From Ustulina deusta (Eukaryota; Ascomycota; Sordariomycetes; Xylariales; Xylariaceae): DNA of 64,000 bases. The position numbers and the translations under genes were made by a program. Below the pieces are notes generated by a model. The model did no database searches and was not told where the DNA came from. It saw nothing but the letters and a program-made list of their open reading frames with translations. The stretch is from contig JAJNNX010000050.1 in NCBI GenBank assembly GCA_023159155.1, positions 186,001 through 250,000 of the forward strand, in the 5' to 3' direction. Below, one piece after another: positions 1-11,653 of the stretch (position 1 is the first letter of the stretch; the number at the start of each line of letters is the position of its first letter).

Positions 1-3000
1 TAATAAATTGCTAAACTAGTTTTATTAGTTTTTTAACCCTAAAATAAATATAAATAGTAATAAAATTATTAATAAAATAAGTTTAATTGTTTAGCAAGTT
101 TTTATAAAATTTTATTAGTAGCTAGCTAATATTTAATTTTGTTTATTAAAAATGTTTTATTATTTTTTAGCAACTTATTATATATAGTTTAGCTTTACTA
201 GCAAACTTAGTAATACTAAAATAAATAGTTTTTTTATTGTTTTATTAAGTTTTTATAAGTTGTTTATATATTTTTAAAGCACTTGTGCTATATATTTTTA
301 ATTAATAGTGCAACAAAAAAACGTTTTATTTTAAATAGTAATATATTTCTTTTTTAATGTTATAAATATTTTTATTTAATTTAATTTTATATTATTATTT
401 AATATAAATAAATAAATAATTAATATAAAGTATATTTTTATATAACTATTATATATTTTTAATTTAAAGATTATAGTTATATACTATAAATATTAGCTAT
501 TTGTTATTTTATAACAGAATTAAAAAAAGCAGTTATAAGTGCTTATAATTAAGCAACCTGGATTATTGCTATAATTGCTATAATAAACTTAAATATTTAT
601 TATTTTAATAAGATTTAATTTTGGGGGTAGTTTATATATAGCTTAATAATAAAGCATAGATCAAGTATTTAAAATAGTTGGTTTGATTTTAACTATATAG
701 GTTTTTTATAGATTTATTTTTATTAACTTGCTGGAGTTTCAAGCTAATATAATTGTTAGATTAGTTAAATCTTTAAATAATAGGGCTAAGTATCCTTAAG
801 TAAAAATAAAAATAATTAATTTTTTTTTATTATTATTTTAAATATAAATTATTAAATTAAAAGTTCTTTTTTTTGTAATTTTGCTATTATTTAAAAGCTT
901 ATATTGTTTTAAGTGCTATAATATTAGTAGCTAATACCTATTAGTTATATTTAGTTGGCTAGCTTTTTTATTTAATTTTATAATATAACTTATAGTTATA
1001 TGTTTATTTTGCTACTATATTTTTAATTTTTAATTTATTTAAATTGTTTATAAAGTTTAATATAAATAGATTATATATAGTATTAGCTTTTTAAAGCTTA
1101 AGTAGTTAAATAAAAAAAATATTATAAAAATAAGCATATTATACTAAAAATATAAAGTAATACGCTTACAATCTAATATAGCTAAAGATCTAAAATAAGC
1201 TAATAAACTTAAATATAAGTTTAAAATATTTAAAATTTAAGTTTTTTATAAATAATACTACTATATTTCTAATTTTATAAGTTATAAGTTTATGTTTAAT
1301 ATTATAATATTTTTAATACTTTTTAATTATAATTTACTACTAATTTTTTAAATTGTTTTTAATAGTTTATAGTTTTTATAATTATTTTTATACTACTAGC
1401 ACCCCTTTTAAAATAAAATTATCCTTAATAAATAATTTAAACTTTAGTATATAGCTATATAGAGCTTTAAAAAGTAACTTGCTAATTATATTATTAATAG
1501 CTAAATTAATTATAAAATATGCTTAAAAAAATAGTTATAACTAATTAGTTTATTTATTATTAATAAAATATTTAAAATAATTTTTAATTATTTGATTTAT
1601 ATGTTTTGTTTGCTTATTAGTTCTAAAATAAAACGCAACCAAATATCTTTTTTTAATTTTAAAGTAATAGCATAGGTTTAACTAGAAATAACTAATAAAA
1701 AAAAAGCTACAATCTAACACAATATTTATAAAACTTTTATAAATATATTTAATTTTTTAATAAAATAAAATAGTAAGTTATATTAAAATTATTTTAGTAT
1801 TAACAAAAAATAAATATATTAATTTAGTAAATTTATTAATAATTACTAAAATATAATTAATTTAGTAGTTTTTATAAAAAATTAAAAATAGTTTAATTAT
1901 AAAGTTTATAAATAGTTTTTATATAAAAGCTAAAAATATAAATAAAATATTAAGTTTGTTATATTTTTAGTAATATTTTATTTTTAATCTAAAATATATT
2001 ATATAACTATTTATATAATTATTAATATTTATTTTTATTTTTAGCTAAAAAAACTTATACTATAATAGTTTAAGCGTACGTTTTTATTTAAAATGCTTTA
2101 CTAATAAATTATTATAATATAATTTAATAAGCTAAAAATAAACAAATTTTTTAAAAAAAATATAAATTTTATTTTTATAATATAAAAAAGATCTTTTAAT
2201 TTTTTATTAAAGGTCCGTAAGCTTTTTAGTATTAATATGCTTTTTAATTAATTTATATTTAGAGTTTTTTTATTAAATATTTTAGATTATATTTTATAAA
2301 CTTTATAATATATCTAGATTTTAAAAGTTCTTATTATTTATAGTTATTTATGCTTATATATATATAATTGCCTATATAAAAATAGTCTTTTTTTTAAGGG
2401 GTTAGGCAGCATATATTTTATTTATTAGTACTTTTAAATACTTATTAGAAATCTTAATTTATGCTACTACAATTTTTTTTTTTAATGTTAGAAAAAGATT
2501 AATATTTTAGAACGAATTACTTATATAATTAAGTCGGCGTAATAAAAAATTAGCCCTATTTTGTTTGCTTTGCTTATATTTAATAATAAAATTAAAAAAA
2601 ACTAAATATATATACTAATAAGCTTGTTTTTTATTTAGCTTCGGAATTTTTATAAATACCTAAAAATTACTATAGTTAGTTAATACTTTGATTAATAATT
2701 TGCTTTTTTAAAAATAATACTACTAATACTTAAAATATTTTATAATTATAAACATTTTTTAATTTAAAATTCTATAGTTTAATTTTATATTAGTAAACTT
2801 GCAAAAATAAAATATAACAGAATACTATTTATTTTAACTATTTTTTTTAAAAAAAGTTCCTTACTAGCGTTGCTTTAAAAAAATCAGTTTTTATTAATAT
2901 TTGCTTTTTAAAGTTAAAATATATAAAAAAAATAGCTTTTTTAAATAAGTTTTAAAGCTTTTTAAAAGCTTTTATTATAAAATAGTCTAAAAAAATTTAA

Positions 3001-3269
3001 CTTTTTTTTATCCTAGTTACGCTTTTTTTTAAATATTAGGTTAAAAAAGCAATAACTTAAAAATACTTTTTAATAAAGCGCTAATAAAAGTTATAAAACT
3101 TTAAAAATTATTATAATTTATAATAAAAACTAAAAAATAGCTATTATTTAATTATATTAATATAACTAAGGTTTATTTTAATATTTTAACTAAATATAAT
3201 ATATTTAAAAAATTTAAGTTTTTTTTAATAAAACTAATATTTTAAAATCTTTTAATAACTTTTTAAATA

Positions 3270-3690
3270 TATTTTATATAAGATTTTTTATTTATAAAAA
3301 ATATAAAAATATTATTTAAATATATAATATAAAATATATCTAAAATATTATTAAGTATTTTATATATATAGTTCTAAAAAATAGCAAAAATATTATATAA
3401 ACTTATAAGCATAACTAAAAATTTATAATAGTTATAACGTATATAAAAAGCTATTTTTTTTTTTTTAATTTAAATATAATAATAAGCGTTTTTAAAATCA
3501 ATCTTAATAAATATTTTAATATATATAAATCTATTTATTAATTCTAAAATAAAATAAAAATATAGCAATTTTTTTATATAATATAATTAAGTTTTTTATA
3601 GTCTATATATAGTTTTAAATTTTTATTTTTTTTAAAAACAAACAAAATAAAAGCTTTAGCTAAGTTTTTAGATTTTTGTATTTTTTTATT
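3270..3690 (-). pseudogene. Reverse transcriptase remnant of copy A
   Basis: The reverse complement aligns with the RT region of copy B. One frame still reads a FTKID-type block as IFIKIDF near 3486-3520, keeping an aspartate that copy B has lost to asparagine. The frame is interrupted by many TAA/TAG codons, so no protein can be made. Confidence 0.75.
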
Positions 3691-6238
3691 AGTTATTATT
3701 TTTGTAAGCTATTTTTAAAGTTCTTTAAGTTTGTTCTAAGCTAATAAATAAATAAAATAATAAAATACTATAGTATTATTCTATAGATTAATTGCTAAGT
3801 TTTTTTGTTTAAAATATAAAAAAATACTAGCTTTATTAATATTAAAAAAATTAGCTAAATTATAAAATTCTAGCAGAATACTTTTAAAACTAATACAATT
3901 TTTTTTAGTTTTTAATTCTTTTAATTAAAAAAGTTTAAAAAAGTATATAATAGCTTAATAATATTTTTTATTTTTATAAGCCCTAACAAATTAATAAGCT
4001 ATAACTAACTTAAAATACTTAAGCTTTAAGCTATAAAACTAGCGATTTGAACTTAAATTAAATATAATTTTTTAGTTCTTTAGTATAATTTAAAAAAAAA
4101 GCATTAGATTTCTTTTTAACTAATTATTTTAATTAATAGTAATATAAGCATACTAAAATTTTTAGGTTATTTTATAACTATTAATAAGTTTATAAATAAC
4201 CTAATAAGCGCTATAACTAAAAAATCTATTTTTAATAATATATTATAAAACATAAGTATAAAATAGAACTTTTTTTAGTTTGTTATATAAAGCAAAAATA
4301 TAACTAATATAATTATATTTAGTATAAAAATTTAAATTAATAAATATTTTTAATAAAAGTTTTTTTAAGCTAATAAAATAAATATTATATAAAATATAAA
4401 ATTAATATAAAATAAATATAAAAAGCTATAGTTTTAGCTTAAGCTTTATAGCTAAAACTAAAACTATTTTTTATTTTTTTAATTATTATTTAAATATTTA
4501 TTAAAATATACTAAAAAATTATATAAATAATTTTAGTCCAAATAATAATTATTTTTTTATAAATAATAAAATATATTAAAATTTTTTTATTTTTAATTTA
4601 ATTAAATTTTTTAAATCTAACATTTTTAATTTTTTAGTAAGTATTGCTAGTTAGGTTTTTTATAATTATAACTAATATAACTTATCTTTTTATAATTAAA
4701 ACAAAAAAAATCTTAAATATTATTACTTTGCTTTAAACAGTTATTAAAATTATTTTATAACTATTTCTAAAATATATTAGAAATATATTAATTAAAATAT
4801 TTAAAAAATAATAACTTTTTAAATATATAATTATTAAAAGGTTACTAATTTAAATAAGGTTGCTTTAGCTAATTATAGTACTAATAACTATTTTAGCTCT
4901 AAATTATATTATAGTATTTTTAGCTTTAATAAAAATAATCTTTATTATTAAAATATTTTTACTTAAAAAAGCTTTAGTATTATTATTAATTTTAAAGTTT
5001 ATTAATATTAGTTTAGTTAATATTTAAATATAAAAGTTTTTATTAAAGCTTTATAGCTTTAAAAACAAAAATTATTAGTTTTTAATAATATTATACTATA
5101 TTTATTATTATTAATTTCTTTTAAAATAATAAATTATTAAAATTTATAATCTTTTATTAAAGCAAATTAGTTAGTTTTTAATAATATAATATAGCTTTTT
5201 TATTATTACTTTGTTATTTTTTTTAAATTTTAATCTAAAATAAATATTAATTAAATATTTTAAAGTTTTAATTAGCTTATAATTAAGCTTTTTTTAATTA
5301 CTAGTTAATATTTATAATAAAAAAAATTAATTAACAAATTAAAGTTTTAGTTTAATTAATAAAAATCTTTTAATTAGATTTATAAAAAAAACAATTTTAG
5401 CGCACTTTTTTTTAAAAAAAAACTTAATACTAATTTTTATAATCCTAGTCTATTTTACTAACTATATAAATAATTTAAATTTAAGCTTATTAGAACTTTT
5501 TTTATAAACTTTTAAATATAAATTTTAATTTTTTAATTTATTTAATTTATTAGTTATAAATAAATTATATAGTAAGCAAAAAATATTTAAATTTTAAAAA
5601 ATAACTAAAATTAATATTTAATTTTTTATTATTATTATAATATTTATAATAATAAAATAATTAATAGTTAGAACTACTTAGATCTAACTTATTAAATAAT
5701 AAAAAATAAAATAAAAAAATAAGTAATAAGCTAAAATTAAAAAAGTTATATTATTTTTAGTGCTAACTTTTATATTTTAAATAAAAAATAAAAAAAAAAT
5801 CTAAAAAATTAAAAAATTTAAAGTTTTCTAGATCTTTAGCTTTTTTTTAATACTTATATTTTTTAAGTTTTTGTTTTAATATTAATTTATATATATTTAT
5901 AAATTAAAAATTTTTTAATCTAAAAATAAATTATTTTTATTTTTTTAGCTATTTATTTATTTTTTTAAGTTCTATTTTAAACTAAATATTTTATTATAAT
6001 AAAAATTAATTAGTACTTTTAAGTTATAAAGTACTATTATTATTTTAATAACTAAGTATTAAACTACTACTAAGCTTTAATTTTTAACTTTTATTTAAAA
6101 AAAAATTAGTATAGCTTTATTAATTATTTATAGCTAATTTGTTTTTTTTAAAAAGTATTAATTTAGTTAATAGTCCGGGTTTTTTAGGGGCTATTATATA
6201 AATATATTATAAGTAACCTTAAAAAAAAGCTTTAAAAT

Positions 6239-6417
6239 TATTATAAATAAAAAGTTCACAAAGTTAGGTATAATATATAAAAAGATAAATTATATATTCA
6301 GTAAAATTAACTTATAAGACTAAAGCTTATAAAAGGAAAATTCTCTATCGAAGTGGGTGCGGACATAGTATGTATATATAGTGAGTGTGCACCGGTCCCA
6401 GTATGCCAGGCATGACA
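6239..6417 (-). repeat. 5' LTR of chromovirus copy A (179 bp)
   Basis: Read on the minus strand, it starts TGTCATGCCTGG and ends TATAATA. It has the same 179-bp length as the two LTRs of copy B. Its first ~100 bp (plus-strand side 6310-6417) is far less mutated than the rest. It abuts host sequence at 6418. The other target-site duplication is outside the window. Confidence 0.88.
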
Positions 6418-6862
6418 ACGGGGCCCCTGATTATAGACTGAGTCGAGCCTGAGCAAAAGCGGCGAATGCGCTATTCCCGATTCGACGGGAGACAAGGGTC
6501 GATGTAAAATGCACACACACACCAGCCACAACCACGTTAGTAGGTATTCACAATAAAAAAAAAAGCAATGCACACAAGCCACCAGCGAACAGCCACAAGC
6601 GCTGGTCATTATGATAGGTATGATATGATAGGGCAAAGTGTCATGAAGTCACGCCAAGCATTTCAATCCGGAGTAGTATACGTATGTACCCATTGACAGT
6701 TGTACGTCTCGATGCAGCTGGGAATTGAACACTTCACCTGACGGACCACGCTGTAAACATAATGTTTTGTACTCGTTGCGAGATGCCCTCTCCATAAAGT
6801 CGGGGATCCATTCTGTATAAATACTGATATATTGTCTTTTGCCTCGAATTAGCGACTGCAGC
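6418..6862. other. Intergenic spacer and ufe1 promoter region
   Basis: This 445-bp stretch of balanced base composition lies between the transposon LTR and the ufe1 start codon. The edge is sharp, with about 20 percent GC inside the element and normal composition within a few bases outside it. Open frames here are short, lie on either strand and resemble no known protein. It must hold the ufe1 promoter, but no clear TATA box was identified. Confidence 0.6.
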
Positions 6863-8062
6863 ATGACGGACATTACCCCGTCTTTCAACGGCTTCCTGAA
6901 GCAACATGGGGCATCGTGTACAACAGAGAGCTTCACCGTGGATAATCTCGAAGACTTCCTCAAGGAAGCTTACAGAATCGTCAGTATCCATACCCTGCGG
7001 CCAGGGCCGATTTGGTCGAGGTTATTGACTCTAGCCGGTCTATTTAGAACGCTCACATTACTTCGCTCCATGCCGACCTCAGGAACATCCGACAATCTTA
7101 CCTCTCGACCGCGCAACCACGAAGGACGCTCATCCTGTCTGCACACCAGGCTCGATCCCCACGACCCCTTTCGGACCGAGAGCGCGAGGAAATCGATGCA
7201 AATGCGAAGAAAATGCTACGAGAGCTCAATGCGAGCATACGGAGGCTCGCCGACGTAGAGCAAGCACGAGCTGACATCGAAGGCAAGGTGATCCAGAAGA
7301 GATTTATTCACGGGCTGGGTGCGTTGGGTGCTTGGGCGTCGGGCGGCGCATCCGTCAGCAAGTCACCCGAGCATGCGGCCGCCGAAGGCCGGGCGAGAAC
7401 AATAAGCATACACCGTGACAGCGTGCTATGGCTTCTGCGACATCGTCTGCAGGAGTGCGTCAAGACGCAGCAAGACATGATGGAAATCCGACTCACGCGA
7501 GAGATGGAGAAGAACCGGAGTGTCCTGGCCAAAGCCCGTGGCCAAGCCGCTGCCTCTGTACACAACGCAAGAAGTCTTGTAGAAACGCCAGACAGTCCTG
7601 CAGAGTGGAGGAGAGGCAGCAGCCAGGCACTGCCCCCAGAAGAAGCATCAAGTTACAATGCTACGGATGAGTTGACGGCAGAACAGATTCAGATGTTCGA
7701 AAGGGACAATCAAGATATGCTCAAGCACTACGAAAGCACATTGGATCAAGTCAGGTAAGTCAACGAGAGTAACATCGTATGGCAACAGTCTCGTAGTATC
7801 TGACGTCAACCTGTGATACAGAACGGCAGAGAAATCATTGATAGAAATATCCGAGCTCCAAACCCAACTCATCGGCACGCTCACGACACAGTCGGCTGGC
7901 ATCGAACAGCTCGTAGCTGACTCGGATGCGACGGCAGGGAATGTGCAAGGAGGTAACAGGCAGCTTACAAAGGCGACCCAAAAGGCAAGCCCAGCCAAGT
8001 ACACATTCTTCGCGACATGTGGACTTTGTGCGTTCTTAATCTTATGGGATTTGATAATATGA
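6863..8062 (+). CDS. UFE1: ER t-SNARE, Ufe1 / syntaxin-18 family
   Basis: CDS join(6863..6979, 7048..7754, 7822..8062), 354 aa. Introns have donors GTCAGT and GTAAGT and acceptors TTTAG and ACAG, and both junctions keep frame. The start is the first ATG; the frame is open upstream only from a TTG. The N-terminus (MTDITPSFNGFLKQHG) and the following helix match the syntaxin-18 N-terminal domain. A Qa-SNARE helix spans about residues 265-330, with Q298 the probable zero-layer glutamine. A single C-terminal membrane anchor occupies residues 335-354, with no lumenal tail. Family knowledge: Ufe1 works at the ER in Golgi-to-ER retrograde fusion with Sec20, Use1 and Sec22, and in homotypic ER fusion. 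The gene starts only 446 bp from a RIP-degraded retrotransposon yet shows no RIP damage. Confidence 0.88.
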
Positions 8063-9439
8063 CGAATAACCGAGGCTATTTGTTCACCTCACCCCGTGAC
8101 AAGCGAAAGACCAGGCTAGAAATGCTGTGTTCTGTGTTCTGTGTTCAGTGTCGAGGTTATTTATCCATGACGACTGGCCACCTAACCTAAGAAATTTTCG
8201 TGTGTCAGTGGTGTAAGGTTACCTCATAGTAGTGTGCGATCACATGCTCTCAACGGCTACCGCTATTTACGCATGTAGGGGTTGGTGTAAACGAATTTGG
8301 AGAATTGTCTATCAGGTGAAATTACAGCACCTCTAGTAACCTGGAGGGCCGCGACGAAGTAAACCTCGGCTCCAGAACGAAACCAGCATCTGAGATGCCG
8401 ATAAAGAATGGGCTCCTAAGACAAGCCGGGTCCACCAGTCAGTGTTTATTAGTACAAGCCCAGCACATCATAGAGAAGATTTCTCTATTCACGAGCTCAA
8501 CAGTATCTTTCCCTTGTTTGTATCGCCGGCATCATCTTCAGAAGACAAGTTTGTATTACCTTCGGGGTAATGCGAGACCAGGCTTACTATCTACCTAGGT
8601 ACTTATATGTCAGTACCTCCTGGTTACTACCTAGTGATTCTCAAGAGAGCACCCAACACTGAATTTTGTCTGTATTTATTCAAAGGACATCGAGTCACAG
8701 TCTACCAATTTTCGGCCAAGGTAGCGTCCGTCTTGTCGATTAAAGAGTATCTGGATTTCGGAATGCTCATCGCCGGAACAGTTGAGGAGGTCTACAAATA
8801 AACTGATACAGTAATTTAATTGTAGGGACCTCAACGTTTGGAATACATACCTACCTTAGGTACCTGCTTATCTAGGAACCTTACCTCCTCCTCACAACTC
8901 GTATGACCTGGGGTAAAATAGGTTTCTCCATACCCCGCCAAAAACCCCTACCCCACTTTCGACCATCCACTCCGATCACCTACACGGTCACTCCTAGCTA
9001 CCTAGAGGTGTAGCGCACTGCTGCAGTGCACTGCGACTGCGTCATTCCTGCAGCTAATCACCTCCGTAAAACGGGCGCCCGGCCCACCGGAGACCGCTGG
9101 CGCCGTTGGCACTCCCTCAAAGAGCCTATCGTGTTCGCTGTATTACCTGGCCATTGCGGTCATCAGGTCAGCCCACATCATTCCATCCGACCGGTGGAAC
9201 GAGCTACTGAGAGTCAGCGGAGTGAGCCTTACGAACACCGTCCACCGGACCAGCTTGGCTCTTGGCCGAACCACCAAACACCAGCTCAAGTTTCAGGTAC
9301 AGAGCAGTCACCATTGGCTCTCTGTGCTACCTGTCGAAGGCGAGAGAGACCTAGACCTGCCTAACCTGCCTAACCCGCCTGGCCCGCCTCTTATTACGGT
9401 CCCCGCCCCCGCCATATAATCCATTTCCTTTCCTTCGCC
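8063..9439. other. Intergenic region between ufe1 and aspartate aminotransferase
   Basis: There are 1377 bp without a credible gene. Two small open frames (8395-8598 and 8607-8801) have no recognisable domain and are probably chance. Copies of an AGGTA/CCTA motif (around 8594 and 8850-8880) belong to a family scattered through the window. The last ~80 bp before the aminotransferase start is pyrimidine-rich, as is common in fungal 5' leaders. Confidence 0.55.
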
Positions 9440-11014
9440 ATGCCCCTCCAACCCTCGCCGCTCCAACCCTCCTCACGCCAGAATCCATCCGTTGCCAGAG
9501 TCCAGTCTCTAGTCAACCAAATGTCGCTCTCAGCTACCAGCTTCTCGGCCGAGGTCGTGCCTCAGGCGCCCGAAGACCCTATGTTTGGTCTTATGCGGTT
9601 GTATAAAGCTGATGAGTACCCTTCCAAAGTCGATGTGGTATGTTTTGCTTGCTTATTCGTGTTATTCGTGCCATTTCCCTGGGCGTGTCCACGTGTCCGC
9701 CGCTGACCTACTTGTCTCAGAGCATCGGCGCCTATCGTGACAACAACGCAAAACCATGGGTATTGCCCGTTGTAAAGAAGGTATGGTTTGGTTTTCCTGT
9801 CCCTCTCCTCATTGCCGGCTCCCCACCGCCGCCACGGTCTGCACGCAAAACTGCCCGGTCACTTGTTTGCTGGTGCTTACCGCCTCGGACCAATTCCCCT
9901 GCATGAGACACCCCTCGCTTACCGTTTTGGCTGTGCACTGCAGGCGGATGAAATCCTGCGTGACGACCCCAACCTCGACCATGAATATGCACCAATCGCC
10001 GGTATCGCTTCTTTCACCAGCAAGGCCGCCGAGTTGATTATCGGCGCCGACTCGCCCGCTATCAAGGAGAAGCGCGTCACCTCTGTCCAAACCATCTCCG
10101 GCACCGGTGCCGTCCATCTTGGCGCCTTGTTTCTCGCCAGATTCTTCCCCGGCACCAAGAAGGCGTACATCTCCAACCCGACATGGGTCAACCACAACCA
10201 GATCTTCTCCAATGTCGGCCTGCCCGTCGTCCAATATCCCTACTTCTCCAAGCAGACAAAGGGCTTGGACTTCGATGGCATGAAGGCCGCCCTCTCCGAG
10301 GCCCCGGAACGGTCCATCATCCTCCTCCATGCCTGCGCCCACAACCCAACCGGTGTCGACCCTACCCTGGATCAGTGGAAGGAGATCGCCGCCCTGATAA
10401 AACAGAAAAACCACTTTCCCTTTTTCGACAGCGCGTACCAGGGCTTTGCGTCAGGTGACTTGCTGAAGGACAGCGCCGGCGTCCGCTACTTTGTCGAGCA
10501 GGGCATCGAGCTTGTAATAGCCCAAAGTTTCGCCAAGAACTTCGGTCTGTATGGTGAGCGAGCAGGCTGCTTCCACTTTGTCACGAGTCCAGCACCTGAT
10601 GCATCTGGGACCGTCACTCGTGTTGCCTCCCAGCTAGCCATTCTACAGCGCTCCGAGATCTCGAACCCTCCACTGTACGGCGCTCGAATTGTGAGCACGG
10701 TGCTGAACGATCCTAAGCTCTTTGCCGAGTGGGAGGAAAACCTCCGTACCATGTCAAGTCGGATTATCGAGATGCGTAAGATGTTGCGCGCAAAGCTTGA
10801 GGAGCTGGGCACTCCCGGCACCTGGAGCCACATTACAGACCAGATCGGCATGTTCAGCTTCACTGGTCTCACCGAACCCCAGGCCTTGAAGATTAGGGAA
10901 GAGGCTCACGTATACATGACCAAGAACGGCCGCATCAGCATGGCGGGCCTGAATACAAATAATATTGATTACTTCGCAAAGGCAATCGACAAGGTTGTGC
11001 GCGAGGTCCAGTAG
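9440..11014 (+). CDS. AAT2: Aspartate aminotransferase, cytosolic type, with alternative N-terminus
   Basis: CDS join(9440..9637, 9721..9780, 9944..11014), 442 aa. Splice sites GTATGT/CTCAG and GTATGG/TGCAG leave frame intact, and all junctions fall in phase 0. It is a PLP fold-type I class-I transaminase converting aspartate and 2-oxoglutarate to oxaloacetate and glutamate. Visible family marks are the N-terminal IGAYRDN segment, HNPTGVDP, and SFAKNFGLYGERAG with the PLP lysine at K284. Counted from the internal Met28 (9521, MSLSATSF) this is K257, one off the pig cytosolic enzyme's K258. Homologues usually begin near Met28, so the first 27 residues are extra: rich in Pro, Ser and Gln, two Arg, no acidic residue. 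There is no C-terminal peroxisomal SKL (it ends REVQ). Two products from two start codons are possible. Confidence 0.93.
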
Positions 11015-11653
11015 GTTGGTACCTTAGATAAGCACACGATGCGATGCTACGGCACCAACCTCGATGGGTACGGTCTCGGTCCTCTCGGCTCTTCTCCTGG
11101 TGAGGGTCAAGTCCCACTTAGTTGGGGACAGGCCTAGGCTACTTTGGCGCACAGGCAGATAAAACGATAGACGCTTGTATTGGTATCAAGTATGAAGTAT
11201 GAACTGACATTTTGAGACATTTTGAGACATTCCTCCTTCTCTACTTCCCAGTAACTCTTCCATGCTTTCCCAGATAGATGACGTTGTGATTACGTCGTGT
11301 GTGCAACAAAACACACTCATGCATATTTACATAAACACACAGCAAGTAATTCATTCTCGAAATCCTTGCGGAGAGATGACCCAACTTCCAAGCCGGGGGG
11401 CCTCGACAACATAACAAGGTAGACAAACGTAGGTACACCAGCGTGCTCATCCAGATACAAGCTTTTTGCTCACAGCGAGACATGATTAACTCATCGCAGA
11501 AATTGCACAGCCGTCGCGAGCGCCATAATATGATATATCGATGCGGTAAATAGACGTGTTGAAGATTATCTTGGAGAGCCGTGTCTATGCCCCCTATACA
11601 CCATTACGACGCTTTTCACATATAATTTGCCCTCTTCCAATCACTTGACTAGT
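11015..11653. other. Convergent 3' intergenic region
   Basis: There are 639 bp between two genes that converge on it. It should hold both 3' UTRs. A short direct duplication (TTTTGAGACAT twice at about 11210-11231) is the only structure seen. No supported gene is present. Confidence 0.55.

Larger units (their letters stand above)
1..6417 (-). mobile_element. Ty3/Gypsy chromovirus copy A, RIP-degraded, truncated by window start
   Basis: This very AT-rich block is the reverse complement of the internal part of copy B (about 24112-30360), followed by an LTR at 6239-6417. The matches include the LTR, a CCCGGAC-containing segment near 6170-6190 and the reverse transcriptase region. The element lies on the minus strand with its 5' LTR facing the ufe1 gene. 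Position 1 corresponds to about 30358 of copy B, so the last kilobase and the 3' LTR lie outside the window. Every frame is full of stops. TpA is in excess, CpA is nearly absent, and surviving C sits mostly in GCT/AGC contexts, all typical of RIP. The element is non-functional. Confidence 0.9.
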
